DNA of 64,000 bases. Origin: Macrolepiota albuminosa. Taxonomy: Eukaryota; Basidiomycota; Agaricomycetes; Agaricales; Agaricaceae. The position numbers were made by a program, and so were the translations under genes. Positions 1 through 10,984 of this stretch are shown here, piece after piece (within the stretch, counting starts at the first letter, position 1; every line of letters starts with the position of its first letter). The notes beneath the pieces are model-generated. The model saw only the letters and a list, made by a program, of their open reading frames with translations, searched no databases and was not told the origin of the DNA. The DNA lies in contig JAMWFC010000037.1 in NCBI GenBank assembly GCA_027475525.1, forward strand, positions 315,419-379,418, written 5' to 3'.

Positions 1-610
1 AGGGTATAAATACTACTGTCACCTTGTTCCCTCCTCGATCCTCCCCTTCTGTGACATCACTTCTCTTCACGTGCTTTGTATGGTTGAACGCCTTCTGGTT
101 CGGTAGCACTAGCTCTCCTATCCTTGCCATGCCGAAGAAAGCTACTTTTAGGCATGCATTGACTGCTGCATCGAGTGGTTCATCAGTCTTCAGCCCTCCG
201 CACAGCTTTTCTATGATCTCCATTGTGAACGGATCTCTTTTTGTCCTCTTGGATTCTGGAGGTGCTAACCTCGTTGCTCTGTCCAACGCTGCCTGGATCT
301 CCACACTTGTCGCTGTCCATGGCACGCCATGGAGCAAGTGCCATGCTTGGATGCCAAAGACGTAGTTTGCCAGGGCTGTACCCAAGTAGGTCCCAGCGCA
401 CGCCGCGATGAAGGCCAGTATCAGGGAGGGGTGGGCCGGACATCTTTCCTCCTCTGCCACCCCTTGCGTATCACAGAAGACGTGGAATGCGAGAAGTCCG
501 GCTCCATATGTCCCCCTTGTACTCTCTGACAACGAGGCTGACATCACTGTCAGTACCCTCTCGAGGTCTCCTACTGTCACTGCCAGTCCCCCATTGCTCT
601 GCCTGCTCAT
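1..610 (-). CDS. DIRS tyrosine recombinase, N-terminal part (truncated by window edge)
   Basis: Translation from an ATG at 610 on the minus strand gives an open frame running off the window. It shows the N-terminal SAM-like core-binding domain: GTYGAGLLAFHVFCD near residue 32, a helix ending in YVFGIQAWHLLHG, then the start of the catalytic domain with FFGMARIGELVLP, where the R of ARIGEL is the first catalytic arginine of the family. The HxxR and tyrosine motifs would lie left of position 1. The same architecture recurs in the recombinase at 36872-38014. A stop at 656-658 separates this frame from upstream sequence, so the start is a guess; an intron or frameshift could extend it. The product would integrate circular cDNA in the nucleus. 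Confidence 0.75.
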   Translation of the reverse strand, partial: MSRQSNGGLAVTVGDLERVLTVMSASLSESTRGTYGAGLLAFHVFCDTQGVAEEERCPAHPSLILAFIAACAGTYLGTALANYVFGIQAWHLLHGVPWTATSVEIQAALDRATRLAPPESKRTKRDPFTMEIIEKLCGGLKTDEPLDAAVNACLKVAFFGMARIGELVLPNQKAFNHTKHVKRSDVTEGEDRGGNKVTVVFIP

Positions 611-755
611 GGTCGGAGTCCACAGGACCAGTCTGTCTTTTGCAAGACAGTGGGGTCACCGGTGTGATGCGACCGGTGTTAGTCCCAGCTTGTATGGCCT
701 CGGGCGTCCCCCCAACGTTGCTGCAGGAGGCAGTGCTCCAAAGCATGACTTTGCC

Positions 756-2804
756 TCAGACATCCCAGTCGCCAAAGAGGCGTGGTCTTGTCTCGTGAAA
801 TGCTCCGTCGTTGAACCTTCGTCTTGCTGCTTGCTTCCTCGACTCATGCCTTGTGGGTCTTGCTCTGGGCTCGTCGCACCTACCCTTCCGTAGAGCCCGA
901 ATCTTGGTGGGAGTGAAATCCTCCGTCGCATCGACAAGGAGGTCCTCGTCGATTCCCTGCAGGGAGATTGGAGGGAGGAGCTTTGACCGCGGGGGATAAA
1001 TCCCCCTCAACGGTCGATCTGCGGGGTTACATGTGCTCGGAACGTATGCTGTGTAGACGCTTCCCGCTCACCCCTCTCGCCCCAGAAACTCAAGGACTCT
1101 GCGAAAAACCGCATTGATGGCTTTGTTGCAGCTCCTTCCATTCCACCATCCTTCCATGACTCCTCGGTTGTCTCCGTACAGCTTGACAGACGTTTCTTCC
1201 TCTGTTGCCGCCACTGTTGCTCGTACCAGGAGTTCGAACCCGATGGCCTCTGCCCATTGGATATCTCGCTTTCCTCCTCTGGTCTGCCAACCGGGTAGCA
1301 GCCTCCAGGCTCTCCAGTAGTCTCCGAGTACGATGGCGATGCCGACGCCTGAGCTTGCGTCCGAGAAGGCTCTGAAGTCATGTAGTTCAACCAGACTTGG
1401 GACTGTTCTTTGCTTCCGAGACTGTAGCTTGACCTCCCACCAATCAAGGTCCTGTAGTACTCCTCTTGTCTGATGGCGTAAAGCAAACGGACTATCAATG
1501 GTGCCTGGGAGCATTGCCTCGAGGGCTGTGAGATAAGCCCTGCCATCAGGGTGTACCAAGGAGGTGTGCAGGAGTTTCCCATGTAGCTTCTGAACATCTC
1601 GGAGGCAAAAGGTGTCCTTTTTTCTCCACTCTGCAATAGTCTGTAGGTACTTTTCCACCTTCTCCTCTGACAGCGCAACCGACTGCTCCGCCAAATTCCA
1701 TTCCAAGCCAATGTATGTGTTCTTCGAGCTGAAGGGTCTGTCTTTGGAAGCTTCCCATGGAATTCCCAACTCCTCTGATATTTGGTCAATGTGCGCGAGG
1801 TTGTAAGAGAACTCTTGATCTTCAGGGAACTCCGTTTGACCGCCTGCCAGAATTCCGATGTCAAACCAGCAATCTTCTGTAAACTCTTGTACGGTGCCAT
1901 CATCGTAAACCTTTCCTCCGTACCATATCCTCCCTCCTTCCCGAATCTCACCCCTCTTCTCGATGTCTGCTCTCCATTCCTGTCTCCTCCTGTTGTAATG
2001 CCCAACGTGCTCTCTCCTGATCCATATGAAGAGGTGGTCATTGACCCACCATGTTGCCGGTCCGATGCCCTGATGGCGCATGATATCGAGCGCTGCGTCT
2101 GCCATGCGTCCATAGCCTCCTGATGATGGAGTTGCCCCAAAACAAAGGCATGTGTCCACACAGTACTGGTCATCTCCTGTCTTGACCACCACTGCGGGCC
2201 ATTGCGACCTGTGCAATGGAATTGTTCTACATACTTCCGCCACATCCCACACCGCTGCCTGCGACCCTGGAGGGAGCGTTGCGACCAGCTGTGCAACTAC
2301 CGTGAATGTTCCCCATGTGCATGGGAAATTGTCCAGATCGATGTGTGAGTTGATGGACTGATTGACGTAGGCCGTTGATGAGAATGATAAGTTTTGAATG
2401 ATCCTGAACCTTCCCGCTTTCCCTGCCTTGGGAATGATGGAAAACGGGGAGGATTGGAATGGCCCAAGTATTCCTTCAATTTCTTTCCTCCCCATTGGTC
2501 CCACATATCGACCTCTTTGTATCTCTTTGTGCACAATCTCATCAAATTCGTCTTTGTGCTCTTGCATGGATGCTGTGTTTGGTGGTGTACTAGTTGACTC
2601 AATCTCTGGGAAGCCCAGGACAAATCTGTCTCGCAGCCCCTCTGCCACGTCGCCATATTTGCGCAGGAGCCCCACTTCTTGTAGATACCTGACCCATGCT
2701 TCTGGGTCATATGGAGTGCAGGCTTTAAGGCCTCTCTGTGCAAGGACAGCTCTGTGCTCCGTGCTCGGCGCTCCCATACCCTGAGCAAACGTGCTTGCTG
2801 TCAT
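756..2804 (-). pseudogene. DIRS reverse transcriptase/RNase H
   Basis: The main frame runs from an ATG at 2804 to 1068 (about 578 aa). The RT palm is recognisable: FSIIPKAGKAGRFRIIQNLS, the motif-A-like region AVWDVAEVCRTIPLHRSQWP, and motif C WVNDHLF, which in this family is normally WVDDHLF. The first catalytic Asp is therefore Asn (codon AAT for GAT), which should abolish polymerisation. An RNase H domain follows (FSDASSGVG, a conserved Glu, then LYGDNRGV). At about 1070 the frame shifts into the 756-1010 frame, which carries the family tail YVPSTCNPADRP. The start region overlaps the upstream gag zinc-finger frame by ~80 bp, as is usual for DIRS elements. Confidence 0.8.
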
Positions 2805-3246
2805 GACTTTTTGCCGCACACCCCTTCTCTCTCTGCCAATCCAAGCAGACAGCATTTCCGTCTCGCATGATGAGGCTTTTGTCCTTGCGCTGTGCGATGG
2901 TGTCGTACTTGTTGTCCCAGGTGCGCTCCTCGCTGCATTCCGAGATGTTGTGTGGGTGACAGCCAAGACAGACGGTGCAGGCAGCGAGCTTTTTCCCTGC
3001 GCCCTTGCGAAAACCCCTGTGCGCTGTTTTGTGGCACTCATCTCGCCTTGCTCTGTCTTGGGCATCATTGCTCCACCTTCTGCGTGGAGGCGACCTGGAG
3101 CGCTGCAGGCTCCTCGATCTCTGTCTCCTGGCTTCTGAACGTCGGGATCCACGTTCATTGAAACCTTTCTGCATGGTAGCCAGGTCTGCTACCTGCTTTT
3201 CGAACTGCTCAGCCGCCATACCGGTCAGCACGTGTTGCATGAACAT
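2725..3246 (-). CDS. DIRS gag C-terminal segment with zinc-finger-like cysteines
   Basis: The frame encodes a short helical stretch (TGMAAEQFEKQVADLATM), an Arg/Ser-rich RNA-binding-like segment (RSRSLQRSRSPPRRR), then clustered Cys/His: CTVCLGCHPHNISEC and, after CLDWQREKGC, a run of HDSKH and C residues. Such nucleic-acid-binding tails are typical of gag C-termini. It directly follows the larger gag frame (3306-4217) with a ~60-base gap that probably holds an intron (a GTAAGC donor lies near 3340), but I could not fix the acceptor. It probably forms one protein with the upstream frame. Confidence 0.6.
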   Translation of the reverse strand: MFMQHVLTGMAAEQFEKQVADLATMQKGFNERGSRRSEARRQRSRSLQRSRSPPRRRWSNDAQDRARRDECHKTAHRGFRKGAGKKLAACTVCLGCHPHNISECSEERTWDNKYDTIAQRKDKSLIMRDGNAVCLDWQREKGCAAKSHDSKHVCSGYGSAEHGAQSCPCTERP

Positions 3247-3305
3247 TCAATTTGTTGTTTTTATATGAAATGTGATATGTGCGTAGAGATTGAGAGACAA
3301 AGTGG

Positions 3306-4217
3306 TTAGTGTGCAATCCCATGGTCTGACCTGGCAGTGCTTACGAGTCTGATTCTCTCCGCGTCCTCTCTGTCCCTCTGTTCCTTCTGCACTGTCTCGT
3401 TCGCAGCTCTCATCCCGATGTTCCAGGCTCCGGTGCCTGCTTTGATTGCTTGGTGCCACAATCTCCTTTGCTCTGCCAGGTACCTCAATAGTGCCGCCCT
3501 GTCTATCGTGTCTCTGCTTGACCGATACAGATGGGCTTGCAGCCTCATGAACATGTTTGCCATCATTTCTTGCCTCTGACTTGTCCACCCGGCTGCATGT
3601 ATCGTGTCCAGGAACCTCGGTATTGCTACCATGAGCTGTTCCCACGTTAGATTCCTGTCATCCACCGCAGACTTTGCTCCTTTGGAAGCTGTCGCCGTGG
3701 TCCATATTGTGTTTCCTTCCCCATCCACAGTTTGCACCAGCGCGTTCTCGTCCACTGTGGCGGAGGTCTTGACTGCATAGTCCAGTTCTTCGTTGGTGAA
3801 GTACCACATCTCGACGTACAGACCCTTCTGTAGCCTGGACGTCGCGTAGTGTGGTAGGATCTCCAGTGGTGTCGTCGGAGGGGGTGCCAAGGAGAGCTCG
3901 GTGTATTTGGACTTGTGCTTCTTCATCTCGTCCATCTTCGCTGCCTCCTCTTCCTCACGTCTGGCCTCGGCCCTCCGCTCGTCTTCCTCCCTCGCTTGCC
4001 TTTCCCTGTCTCTCGTGGCCTGCCCCTCTTCTCTTATCTGCTGTTCCCACATTTCTCTCTCCGCCGCGTTATTTGCACGCCATGCGCTAGTTAGGAGAGC
4101 TATGGCCACTTCCTCCGTCGTGTTTTCGCTGACCAGCGCTTGCCTGGCCGCCTGGTAGTCGTCGGACGTGAAATCAGGTTGTACCGCCTCGTTGGGGTCC
4201 CTAATCAGTACTGGCAT
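3306..4217 (-). CDS. DIRS gag-like protein, N-terminal part
   Basis: A 303-aa ORF starting MPVLIRDPNEAVQPDFTSDD. Residues ~60-110 are a highly charged Glu/Arg/Lys coiled coil (RDRERQAREEDERRAEARRE). The centre contains LEILPHYATSRLQKG and a helical C-terminal half with many Trp/Arg. There is no enzymatic motif. Its position immediately upstream of an RT/tyrosine-recombinase unit and its coiled coil support a structural gag role. The C-terminus probably splices or shifts into 2725-3246. Confidence 0.6.
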   Translation of the reverse strand: MPVLIRDPNEAVQPDFTSDDYQAARQALVSENTTEEVAIALLTSAWRANNAAEREMWEQQIREEGQATRDRERQAREEDERRAEARREEEEAAKMDEMKKHKSKYTELSLAPPPTTPLEILPHYATSRLQKGLYVEMWYFTNEELDYAVKTSATVDENALVQTVDGEGNTIWTTATASKGAKSAVDDRNLTWEQLMVAIPRFLDTIHAAGWTSQRQEMMANMFMRLQAHLYRSSRDTIDRAALLRYLAEQRRLWHQAIKAGTGAWNIGMRAANETVQKEQRDREDAERIRLVSTARSDHGIAH

Positions 4218-4384
4218 ATTCTCTTTTTTATAATGATGTGTATTTTGTGAAAAATTTTTATTCGATGCCTTCTTTGCGCGATTTCACTGACACGTCGGAG
4301 GGCGGAGGAAGCAAAAGGAGGTTCCCGCCCCTGACGCTTATCTCATCACATAGACTCTTGTTTCGGATCACCCTCGTTCCTCGA

Positions 4385-4397
4385 GAGATTCGAAACT

Positions 4398-4400
<3 letters not shown>
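4385..4400. repeat. Target-site duplication, left copy, of the inverted LINE
   Basis: The 16-base string gagattcgaaactgtt abuts the poly-T tract. A copy with one mismatch (gagatccgaaactgtt) lies at 10937-10952, just past the inverted 5' half of the LINE. Fifteen of 16 bases match. Confidence 0.8.

Positions 4401-4432
<32 letters not shown>
4399..4432 (-). repeat. Poly-A tail of the LINE (34 T on plus strand)
   Basis: An uninterrupted run of 34 T on the plus strand lies just left of the 3' end of the minus-strand LINE half. It marks the site where target-primed reverse transcription began. Confidence 0.9.
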
Positions 4433-4433
<1 letters not shown>

Positions 4434-4590
4434 GAGGAGCGTTCGGTAGCTTTCGGCAACTAACAACTTTGCCCTTTCGGGGTTAGTCCTTCCAGCCCGC
4501 TAGTTGGCAGGTATTAACTTGCATTAAGGTGTCCACCCTGAGGAAATGCTTTAGGCACACTCCTGGTTTGGAGTAGTGTGGGAATCCGTG

Positions 4591-7201
4591 TTATCCGTTG
4601 GGGAGATGTCTCCCCACGGGGGGTTTTGGGTCACATATACCCACTAAAACCTCAGCTCGCCTTGGCCAATTTGCTGGCAAGTCACCCTCGTATTCTAGCA
4701 GGCCTTTCCATGTTCCTGCTATTTGGTGTTGATTCAGTCTATGTTTCGTTCCTTTACGCCTCCTTGATAATTGACGGTCCAGGTCCAGCCTTGCTTTCAG
4801 TCTCTTTCTTAGGATGCTTACAGCGTTCCTCCCAGTATGTTCGTTTTCTTGGTTGCCTGTTTCTCTAATCACCCTGTTGCATCTCAGTGCCCATATTGTT
4901 GTTGCTGCCTCAGTAACCAGGATTCTGTGCAGTCTCGAGTCCCCTTTGATTGTCTTGCCTTCACCGTTCTTCCAGTGCACTGTGCCACTGCCAAGTATGC
5001 CACCAATGTCCGGTTTATTCCAGATCACTCCCCTCATGTTCCACCAGGATTCTACTGCTTCCCAGATCTCCTTCTGGCCCGGGGCTTCGCATCGGAGTAG
5101 AATGTGTTCCATTGAATCTTCGCAGTTACATTTCGAGCATATTGCTCTTTCTTCATAGCCGGGGATGTTTTTCCAGTAGCTTCCTACCTTATATATGCCG
5201 TGTGTAGTTTTCCACAGAAATTCTCTTATCGTTCTGGTGAAGTCCTTATGGTGCATTGATAGCCATATTCTTTCCTTCGTCGGAGTTGTGTCTATTGTTT
5301 CTTTCACTGATTGTTGGATCTTCTCGATATTCTCCTTTGTCTTCCGCCTCTCTTCTTGGCCGTCAGATATTCTCATTCGGACACCTTTATAGAGCAGAGA
5401 TTGTGTCATGGTGATTAGTTTTGCTCCGAACTTCCACCTGCCAGCACCAAAGGCATCGTCCAGTTGAGTGGTTCTCTGCATTTTTGCTCCTTCTTTTGCC
5501 AGTTTGTCGGCCTCTTCATTGCCCTCTTCTCCATTATGCCCTTTGACCCATTCAAACCAGGTTGGCCCGTTCCTGGCTTCTATGCTCTTCCTCGCTAATC
5601 TCATCCTAGGGCCGTTTTTCACCCCGATCCATCCTCTATCATCCCATTTGGCTAAGTGTTTAGTTAGACCCTCGATTGCATACTTCAAATCACTCTTTAT
5701 ATGTAGGATGCCCTCCTTTACTTGGTCGGCCACAGTCTGGATGGCATATATTTCTCCCGTCTGATTTGATTGGACTATACCCGGTACGTTCTTGCTTTTA
5801 TTCCTCTCGTCGTTCTTACCGAACCATACCCCGCTTCCAGCTTCCGCATCTTCATTGCCATTTTTTGTACATGACCCGTCTGTGTATACTACCGTTAGGT
5901 TTTGAGGCCTCGCTCCATCCACTGTCCCCCTTTGTACGTTTGTTACTTCAGTTTCTTCTTCCATGAATACGCGGACTGCTTCTTCGATGTTCTCAACTTG
6001 TGCTTGGCATTTGTATTTCGTCACTCCCGAGTTCCTTGTCTCATCCCCTTCACTTTGGTCTTGAGATTCCGTCCCCGGTATCCAGTCGGGACTGAGATTC
6101 ATTATGTGTTTTCCCACTAGTTCCATGCATGCGTTGGGAGTATTGCATCCTCTCTTTTCATCTTCCACGCAGTGTCTACAGTGGCAGAAGTTGTTCCTTC
6201 TGTGGCTCTCATCGACCAGTCTAATTAGCATCTTGCAGGCATCACCCACTGTCGATATTCCATGGATTTGTCTTATATGCTTATTTCTTCCTATGTTTTG
6301 GTCTTTTCGATTTTCACTCGTTTTCCCAGGGTGATGCCATAATGGCATTTCCATTTTGGCTTTGTTCGAGAGTCTGTTGCTCCAGACTATGACCCCATTC
6401 CTCATTCCTGCTTCCAGCATTTTTTTGACGTCCTTAGGGAGTGTTGATGCGTTTCTTGTTTTTGCTCTCCATGTTTGTAGGAACACGTTTACCCCGTCCC
6501 GAGCGTCTGTTATCTTATCTGTCGTCCTTGCATTGCGTCTGATTAGTTTGTCTGCTAGGTAAGCCCATATTGGCCTGTTATCTCCCCTCCTCATATAGTC
6601 TCTTAGCCACGATAGGTGTATTGCTTCGTTCCGGCTTGCTATGTCCAGTAGGTTTCTGCCCCCTTTTTCGATTGGGTCATATAATGTTTCTATTCTTATC
6701 AATGGCGTCATTCCATCCCACATGAAGTTCTTTATCGTTCTTTCTAGCATCTCCTCTATTTCCTTTGGCATTCCTTGTACGTTTGTCAGGTAGAAGGTTA
6801 AGCCCCCCACGAACATATTTATGATGTGTTGGCGGCCCTTCATTGACGGGTTGGCTTTACCCCATTGTTTTAGGGCTCTGTCTATTTTCGAAATTACTGG
6901 GCCCCAGGAATTGCACTGTTCTATCTTGTTCCCTATCCAGCAGCCCAGAATCCTTATCATTTCCCCCTCCTCCGCTATGTTTATGCTTTCCGGGATTTCA
7001 TTTCCCACCTCCTCAGGGTGGACCCTTCTTTTCGCTCTTACTCTCCTTCTATATGTCATGGGGCCTATTGGTAGGACTTCGGTCTTTTGTATGTTGAATC
7101 TTGCACCTGAGGCCCTGCACCACATGTCTAATATCTCTTTTAGCTCATCAAAGCCATCTTCTTTTGATAGAAAGACAGTTGTATCATCCGCAAATAGTCT
7201 T
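4591..7201 (-). pseudogene. LINE ORF2, 3' half: RT end, RNase H, zinc knuckle
   Basis: The frame is open from about 7201 and begins inside the RT palm at LFADDTTVFLS, the Asp-Asp catalytic motif. It continues through the thumb (ILGCWIGNKIEQCNSWG), an RNase H domain beginning VVYTDGSCTKNG with later IKSDLKYAI and VKGHNGEEGNEEADKLA, and a C-terminal CSKCNCEDSMEHILLRC zinc knuckle. No stops occur over more than 860 codons. The missing N-terminal RT blocks make it inactive as it stands. The matching N-terminal half lies inverted at 9465-10936. Confidence 0.9.
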
Positions 7202-7604
7202 TAACGATAAGAATGGAAAATAAGTAAGCAGAAAGCCTGAACAACGAAAGAGACAGGCTAAGGGGGAAATTACAAATTAAACGCCCTGGAAACGAATAAG
7301 CCCGACCGCAAGAATAGTCCGAAGGAGCGGAAAAAGATAAGGTCCGAAAAGGAAGAAGAGGACAAACCAATAGGAGCGGAACCTGAGAAAATGAAGGAAA
7401 ACCGCAATAAAAATGGTAATCTGCACGATTTGACAACGGAATAGGTGAGACAACAGAAACAATAACTAACGGAATGGGATGAACAAACCAAGTAGGAATG
7501 AAGGAAACAGAGACCCAAAACATAAAAGGAAGAGACGACGGAGGCAGTATAAAAGCTCGTATACGACAAACTGAAAGGCAACATCCAACAACCAAAGCGA
7601 GACC

Positions 7605-8972
7605 ATGGAACCGTCGTCATTGAAGAGAAAAGCCAGAAGGGAAGCGACGAGGTCGCCGGGCCCCAAAACGCCGGAAACGGGAGAGAGCAACGAGGCGAGA
7701 GCGCAGAACAGAGAAGGACCCGCGACCCCGAAGGCAAACGGCCAAATGCGCACACAACCTGACACCCCAAGCGACTATGTTCTAAAGACGCCTCCACCCC
7801 ACGGCAAAACCCTGGTGACGAGCGACGCAATGGAGGAAGACGAAGGTATGAAGTGGGATGGAGTCTTGAGAGAGGATAGCGGGGAAACAGGGGGGAATAG
7901 AAATGGAGGCACCCCGGTAATGGCAAGGGAAGGCTTTGGGATAGGCCAGGAGATGAGGAGGGAACAACAGGAAAGGAACCCCAACGACCAAGAAGATAAC
8001 AACCCCCCATACACAACATACGACCATACAATGCTGACTCCGATCCCACAAGGGGGATACCTAGAAGTTCACGGATGGACAAGCCTAAATGTTTTCACAG
8101 GAACAGAGCTAGACGTAGTCCATGAGTGGAAAACGGACGGGGTCTGCAAATGCTTCATTTACCCCCTGGACGCAGGCACCGAAACTGACAGGTCAGCAAT
8201 GGCTGACAAATTCCAGACGACCATATCCAAACTTTTTGGAACACAAGAGATACAAGTAGGAGAACCAATTGGGGCCCATAACGGAGTAAGCCGACCCCCA
8301 TGGCTCTACATCACGGCAGCACCACTCCATATTGCACAAGCACTGGTACAAAGAGGAGTATGGTCAACCGCAAACGCGACATTTATAGCGATCCCATTCT
8401 CTCCCCAGATATCCTCATACGCATTCACTCTGACAAACTTTCGGATTCCAGCAAATGAAGTTGGAGGACAGAGAGTCGCCAACCTAGTATGCAACACCAT
8501 GAAGGAGAGTCAGAAACTACTGGACTTCTTATCCCAAAACTTCCCAGCAGACGAAAACGACTTCGAAGCGATAAGCCCAGCAGAGATACTATTCCACCAT
8601 GCCAACACAGTAAGGGCCCTACCCCTAACCATAGCACGCCCGAAGAATGCAGGATCGGAGGTGTTATGGAACATCCACATCCAGCCAATATCCCAAGACA
8701 TAGCTACCCACAACGAGTGGATCATGATACTGAAAGGGTTGAGGTATTACATCCCCTACATGTCAGTGGGTGCAACACGCACATTCAAATGCGCACGGTG
8801 CAAAAGTATGGATCACCCGACAGGACTTTGCCCATTCCCAAAAATCCCAGGATGGCTGGGCCCAAAGGGAGAATTACCCCAACGACACGCAGAGGAATCA
8901 AAAATGGGTCAGAATAATATGAGCACAAGGGGAAATGGCTTCAGGGGACGGGGCAGGGGCGGCATGATCTAG
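7605..8972 (+). CDS. LINE ORF1 (gag-like RNA-binding protein)
   Basis: A 455-aa open frame starting MEPSSLKRKARREATRSPGP. The N-terminal ~140 residues are basic, Pro/Thr-rich and probably disordered. The middle is globular, and residues ~400-414 form a CCHC knuckle, CARCKSMDHPTGLC (CX2CX4HX4C). This matches ORF1 of Tad-like LINEs, which coats the element RNA. About 400 bases of 5' UTR precede it back to the inversion junction at ~7204. An A-run at 9002-9019 lies in the gap to ORF2. The frame is intact. Confidence 0.8.
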   Translation: MEPSSLKRKARREATRSPGPKTPETGESNEARAQNREGPATPKANGQMRTQPDTPSDYVLKTPPPHGKTLVTSDAMEEDEGMKWDGVLREDSGETGGNRNGGTPVMAREGFGIGQEMRREQQERNPNDQEDNNPPYTTYDHTMLTPIPQGGYLEVHGWTSLNVFTGTELDVVHEWKTDGVCKCFIYPLDAGTETDRSAMADKFQTTISKLFGTQEIQVGEPIGAHNGVSRPPWLYITAAPLHIAQALVQRGVWSTANATFIAIPFSPQISSYAFTLTNFRIPANEVGGQRVANLVCNTMKESQKLLDFLSQNFPADENDFEAISPAEILFHHANTVRALPLTIARPKNAGSEVLWNIHIQPISQDIATHNEWIMILKGLRYYIPYMSVGATRTFKCARCKSMDHPTGLCPFPKIPGWLGPKGELPQRHAEESKMGQNNMSTRGNGFRGRGRGGMI

Positions 8973-9464
8973 ATAGCGAAAATGTGTCCATATAACGATG
9001 TAAAAAAAAAAAAAAAAAACCCTACAATAGTGTGCCTCTAAATGGGGGAACTCGAATACAACAGAAAACTGAAATACCACAAGTCAGAACGGGGTCCAGC
9101 CCGGAACTGAGAACGGGAATAAGTAGGATTCCCGAGTGGGAAGACAACAGTGGCCCAGTGAACGTTGTCCGAAGCTCCCAGGGCCCACATTTACTGCCCG
9201 AACAGGAAAGCCCTGGGAGAGGGTGATCCCTCTGAGGATAGAGGCGATGGCATACCTGAGGGAAGCCATCAACAAGCACCGGCCTATTTAGGCCTCCCGA
9301 GGTGTGTCACAGAGACAAAGTCGAACCAAAACTGAGCCTAAACTGGTCATAGGGCTACAGGCAAGATTCGACAGCGTGGCCGAGGAAAATTAGGACCCAA
9401 TAAAGGCGATTGGAGACCTAAGGGACAGAACTCCCACCAAGCCCCCGATAAATAATCGTAAACG

Positions 9465-10936
9465 GTGGCTAAGAAAACGATTGCGAATACAACACATACA
9501 AAGGGGAGAAGAGGAACATCCAGCCCCGATGTGAACACTCCTGGGGTAGGAGGGGAATTCAGAGAGGAAGGGCTGGTAGTCCCAAGTAGTACCTACCCAA
9601 GCGCCTCCGAAGGAGCTCCATCTCAAGACAATAGGTCAGACCACGCTATCGAAGTTGAAGAGACTTCAATAGACGAGGAAAGAGGGATGACCCCCAGGAG
9701 GCCCCCAGACCCAGTGGGGAACCCCGAGAGGGGAGAAGCAAACACGGAAAGGGAAACAAATATAAGTAAAAGGATTAGGAAAAACACAAAGGCAAATATA
9801 AAAATAAGTTCACTAAATATTCAAGGGAGAGGGGCGAACACAATCTACAGCACTAACCATAAATGGAACAGAATAACCAGGCTCATGAAGGCAAATCGAC
9901 TAAACATTATGGCATTTCAGGAGACACACCTAAGCGCGGAACAAACAAATGAACTAAACGAAAAACTAAAAAATATCGCGGTGTACAACTCCATCAACCC
10001 AGAACAACCAAATGCAAAGGGAGTTGCATTTGCAGTCAATAAATGCTGGACGAACTGGATGGACATTAAGATAAATGAGATAATACCAGGGAGGGCAATA
10101 ATGATGACAATTCCGTGGCATGCAAAGAAAAAGTTAAAAATACTAAATGTTTATGCCCCGAACAATCAGAAAGAGAATGGTGAATTCTGGGAGCGTCTGA
10201 ACCAGATATGGACAGAGAGTACCCAACGACTCCCCAAGCCAGACATAATGTTAGGGGACATGAATATGGTCGAAGACTCCATAGATCGACTACCAGGTCA
10301 CAGAGACAGTGCGACGACCACCAAGAACCTAACGGAAATGATAAGCAATCTTCAACTAATAGACGGGTGGAGAGAAGCACACCCAGAAAGAAAGGAATAT
10401 ACACTAACACAAAAAGCAACTGGTTCAGAATCCCGCATAGATAGAATCTACGCAACACAATCTATCGTTGACAATGCATCTAATTGGGAAATACTAGAAA
10501 CAGAGATACCGACGGACCACAAAATGGTCACAGTGCGCATTGAAAACTATGGGGACCCCTTTGTAGGCAAAGGTAGATGGCCATGGCCAATACACCTGCT
10601 GAGTGATAGAAAACTTATACAACAAATTGAGAGACTAGCCAAAAAAGCCCAGGAAGAAATGGAAAAACAGAAGGAAACTAACACCTATATGAACGTAAGC
10701 GAAAACAAACATAGTGGAATACAACGTACCTGGCATAAGCTGAAGAAAGACATAGTCCTCACGGCAAAAGAGCGCTCAAAAACAATAATAGCCCCGCTGG
10801 ATATAAAAATAAAAGAACTAGAAAAAAAGATTAACGCAACTTTGAATGAAAGCTCCCTTGACGAAGATGACAAGATGATGACGGCAGGAATACTAGGAGA
10901 AGAGCTGAAACATACAATATTATTAAAACATGATAG
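9465..10936 (+). pseudogene. LINE ORF2, 5' half: apurinic-type endonuclease
   Basis: After ~100 disordered residues comes an EEP endonuclease with its motifs in order: SSLNIQGRG, FQETHLS, LNVYAPNN, LGDMNMVEDS, ESRIDRIYA and PTDHKMVTV. These include the catalytic Asn, Glu, Asp/Asn and Asp-His residues of the family. The RT domain that should follow is absent: LINE sequence stops at the right target-site duplication (10937). The open frame continues by chance to 11216 into the GH79 remnant. The rest of ORF2 is on the minus strand at 4591-7201. Confidence 0.85.
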
Positions 10937-10952
10937 GAGATCCGAAACTGTT
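10937..10952. repeat. Target-site duplication, right copy, of the inverted LINE
   Basis: gagatccgaaactgtt matches the left copy at 4385-4400 at 15 of 16 positions and marks the outer end of the inverted LINE half. Confidence 0.8.
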
Positions 10953-10984
10953 AAACATGTACAGTGGGTCATGGTCACGCATGA

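Larger units (their letters stand above)
1..4384 (-). mobile_element. DIRS-like (tyrosine-recombinase) retrotransposon, 3' end cut by window
   Basis: The minus strand carries, in order, a gag-like ORF, a zinc-finger gag C-terminus, a reverse transcriptase/RNase H and a tyrosine recombinase. That order and the use of a recombinase instead of a DDE integrase define the DIRS group. The recombinase runs off position 1, so the downstream terminal repeat is not visible. The upstream limit is inferred: a LINE has inserted at about 4385. The RT and recombinase both carry damage (see their entries), so this copy is probably dead. Confidence 0.85.
4399..10936. mobile_element. Tad/I-type LINE with inverted 5' half (twin-priming-like)
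   Basis: Read on the plus strand: a 34-base T tract (4399-4432, the poly-A tail of a minus-strand element), the complement of the 3' half of ORF2 ending at an FADD motif near 7180, then at about 7204 the 5' half in the opposite orientation (5' UTR, ORF1, endonuclease half of ORF2) ending near 10936. The RT segment between the endonuclease and FADD is missing. One target-site duplication flanks the whole composite, which argues for a single insertion event. RNase H after the RT places it in the Tad/I group of LINEs. Confidence 0.8.

Noticed and set aside
1007..2296. A 429-aa minus-strand ORF
   Set aside because: It is a shadow in another frame of the DIRS RT/RNase H, which has clear family motifs in the 1068-2804 frame.
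4238..4486. A short plus-strand ORF with a poly-Phe run
   Set aside because: The Phe run is only the LINE poly-A tail read on the opposite strand.
7140..8082. Long minus-strand ORFs rich in Leu/Ser/Phe
   Set aside because: Antisense shadows of LINE ORF1 and its 5' UTR; no domain recognised.
4399..10936. Two independent LINEs inserted head to head
   Set aside because: The halves are complementary (5' versus 3') and one target-site duplication flanks the pair; a single twin-primed insertion is simpler.
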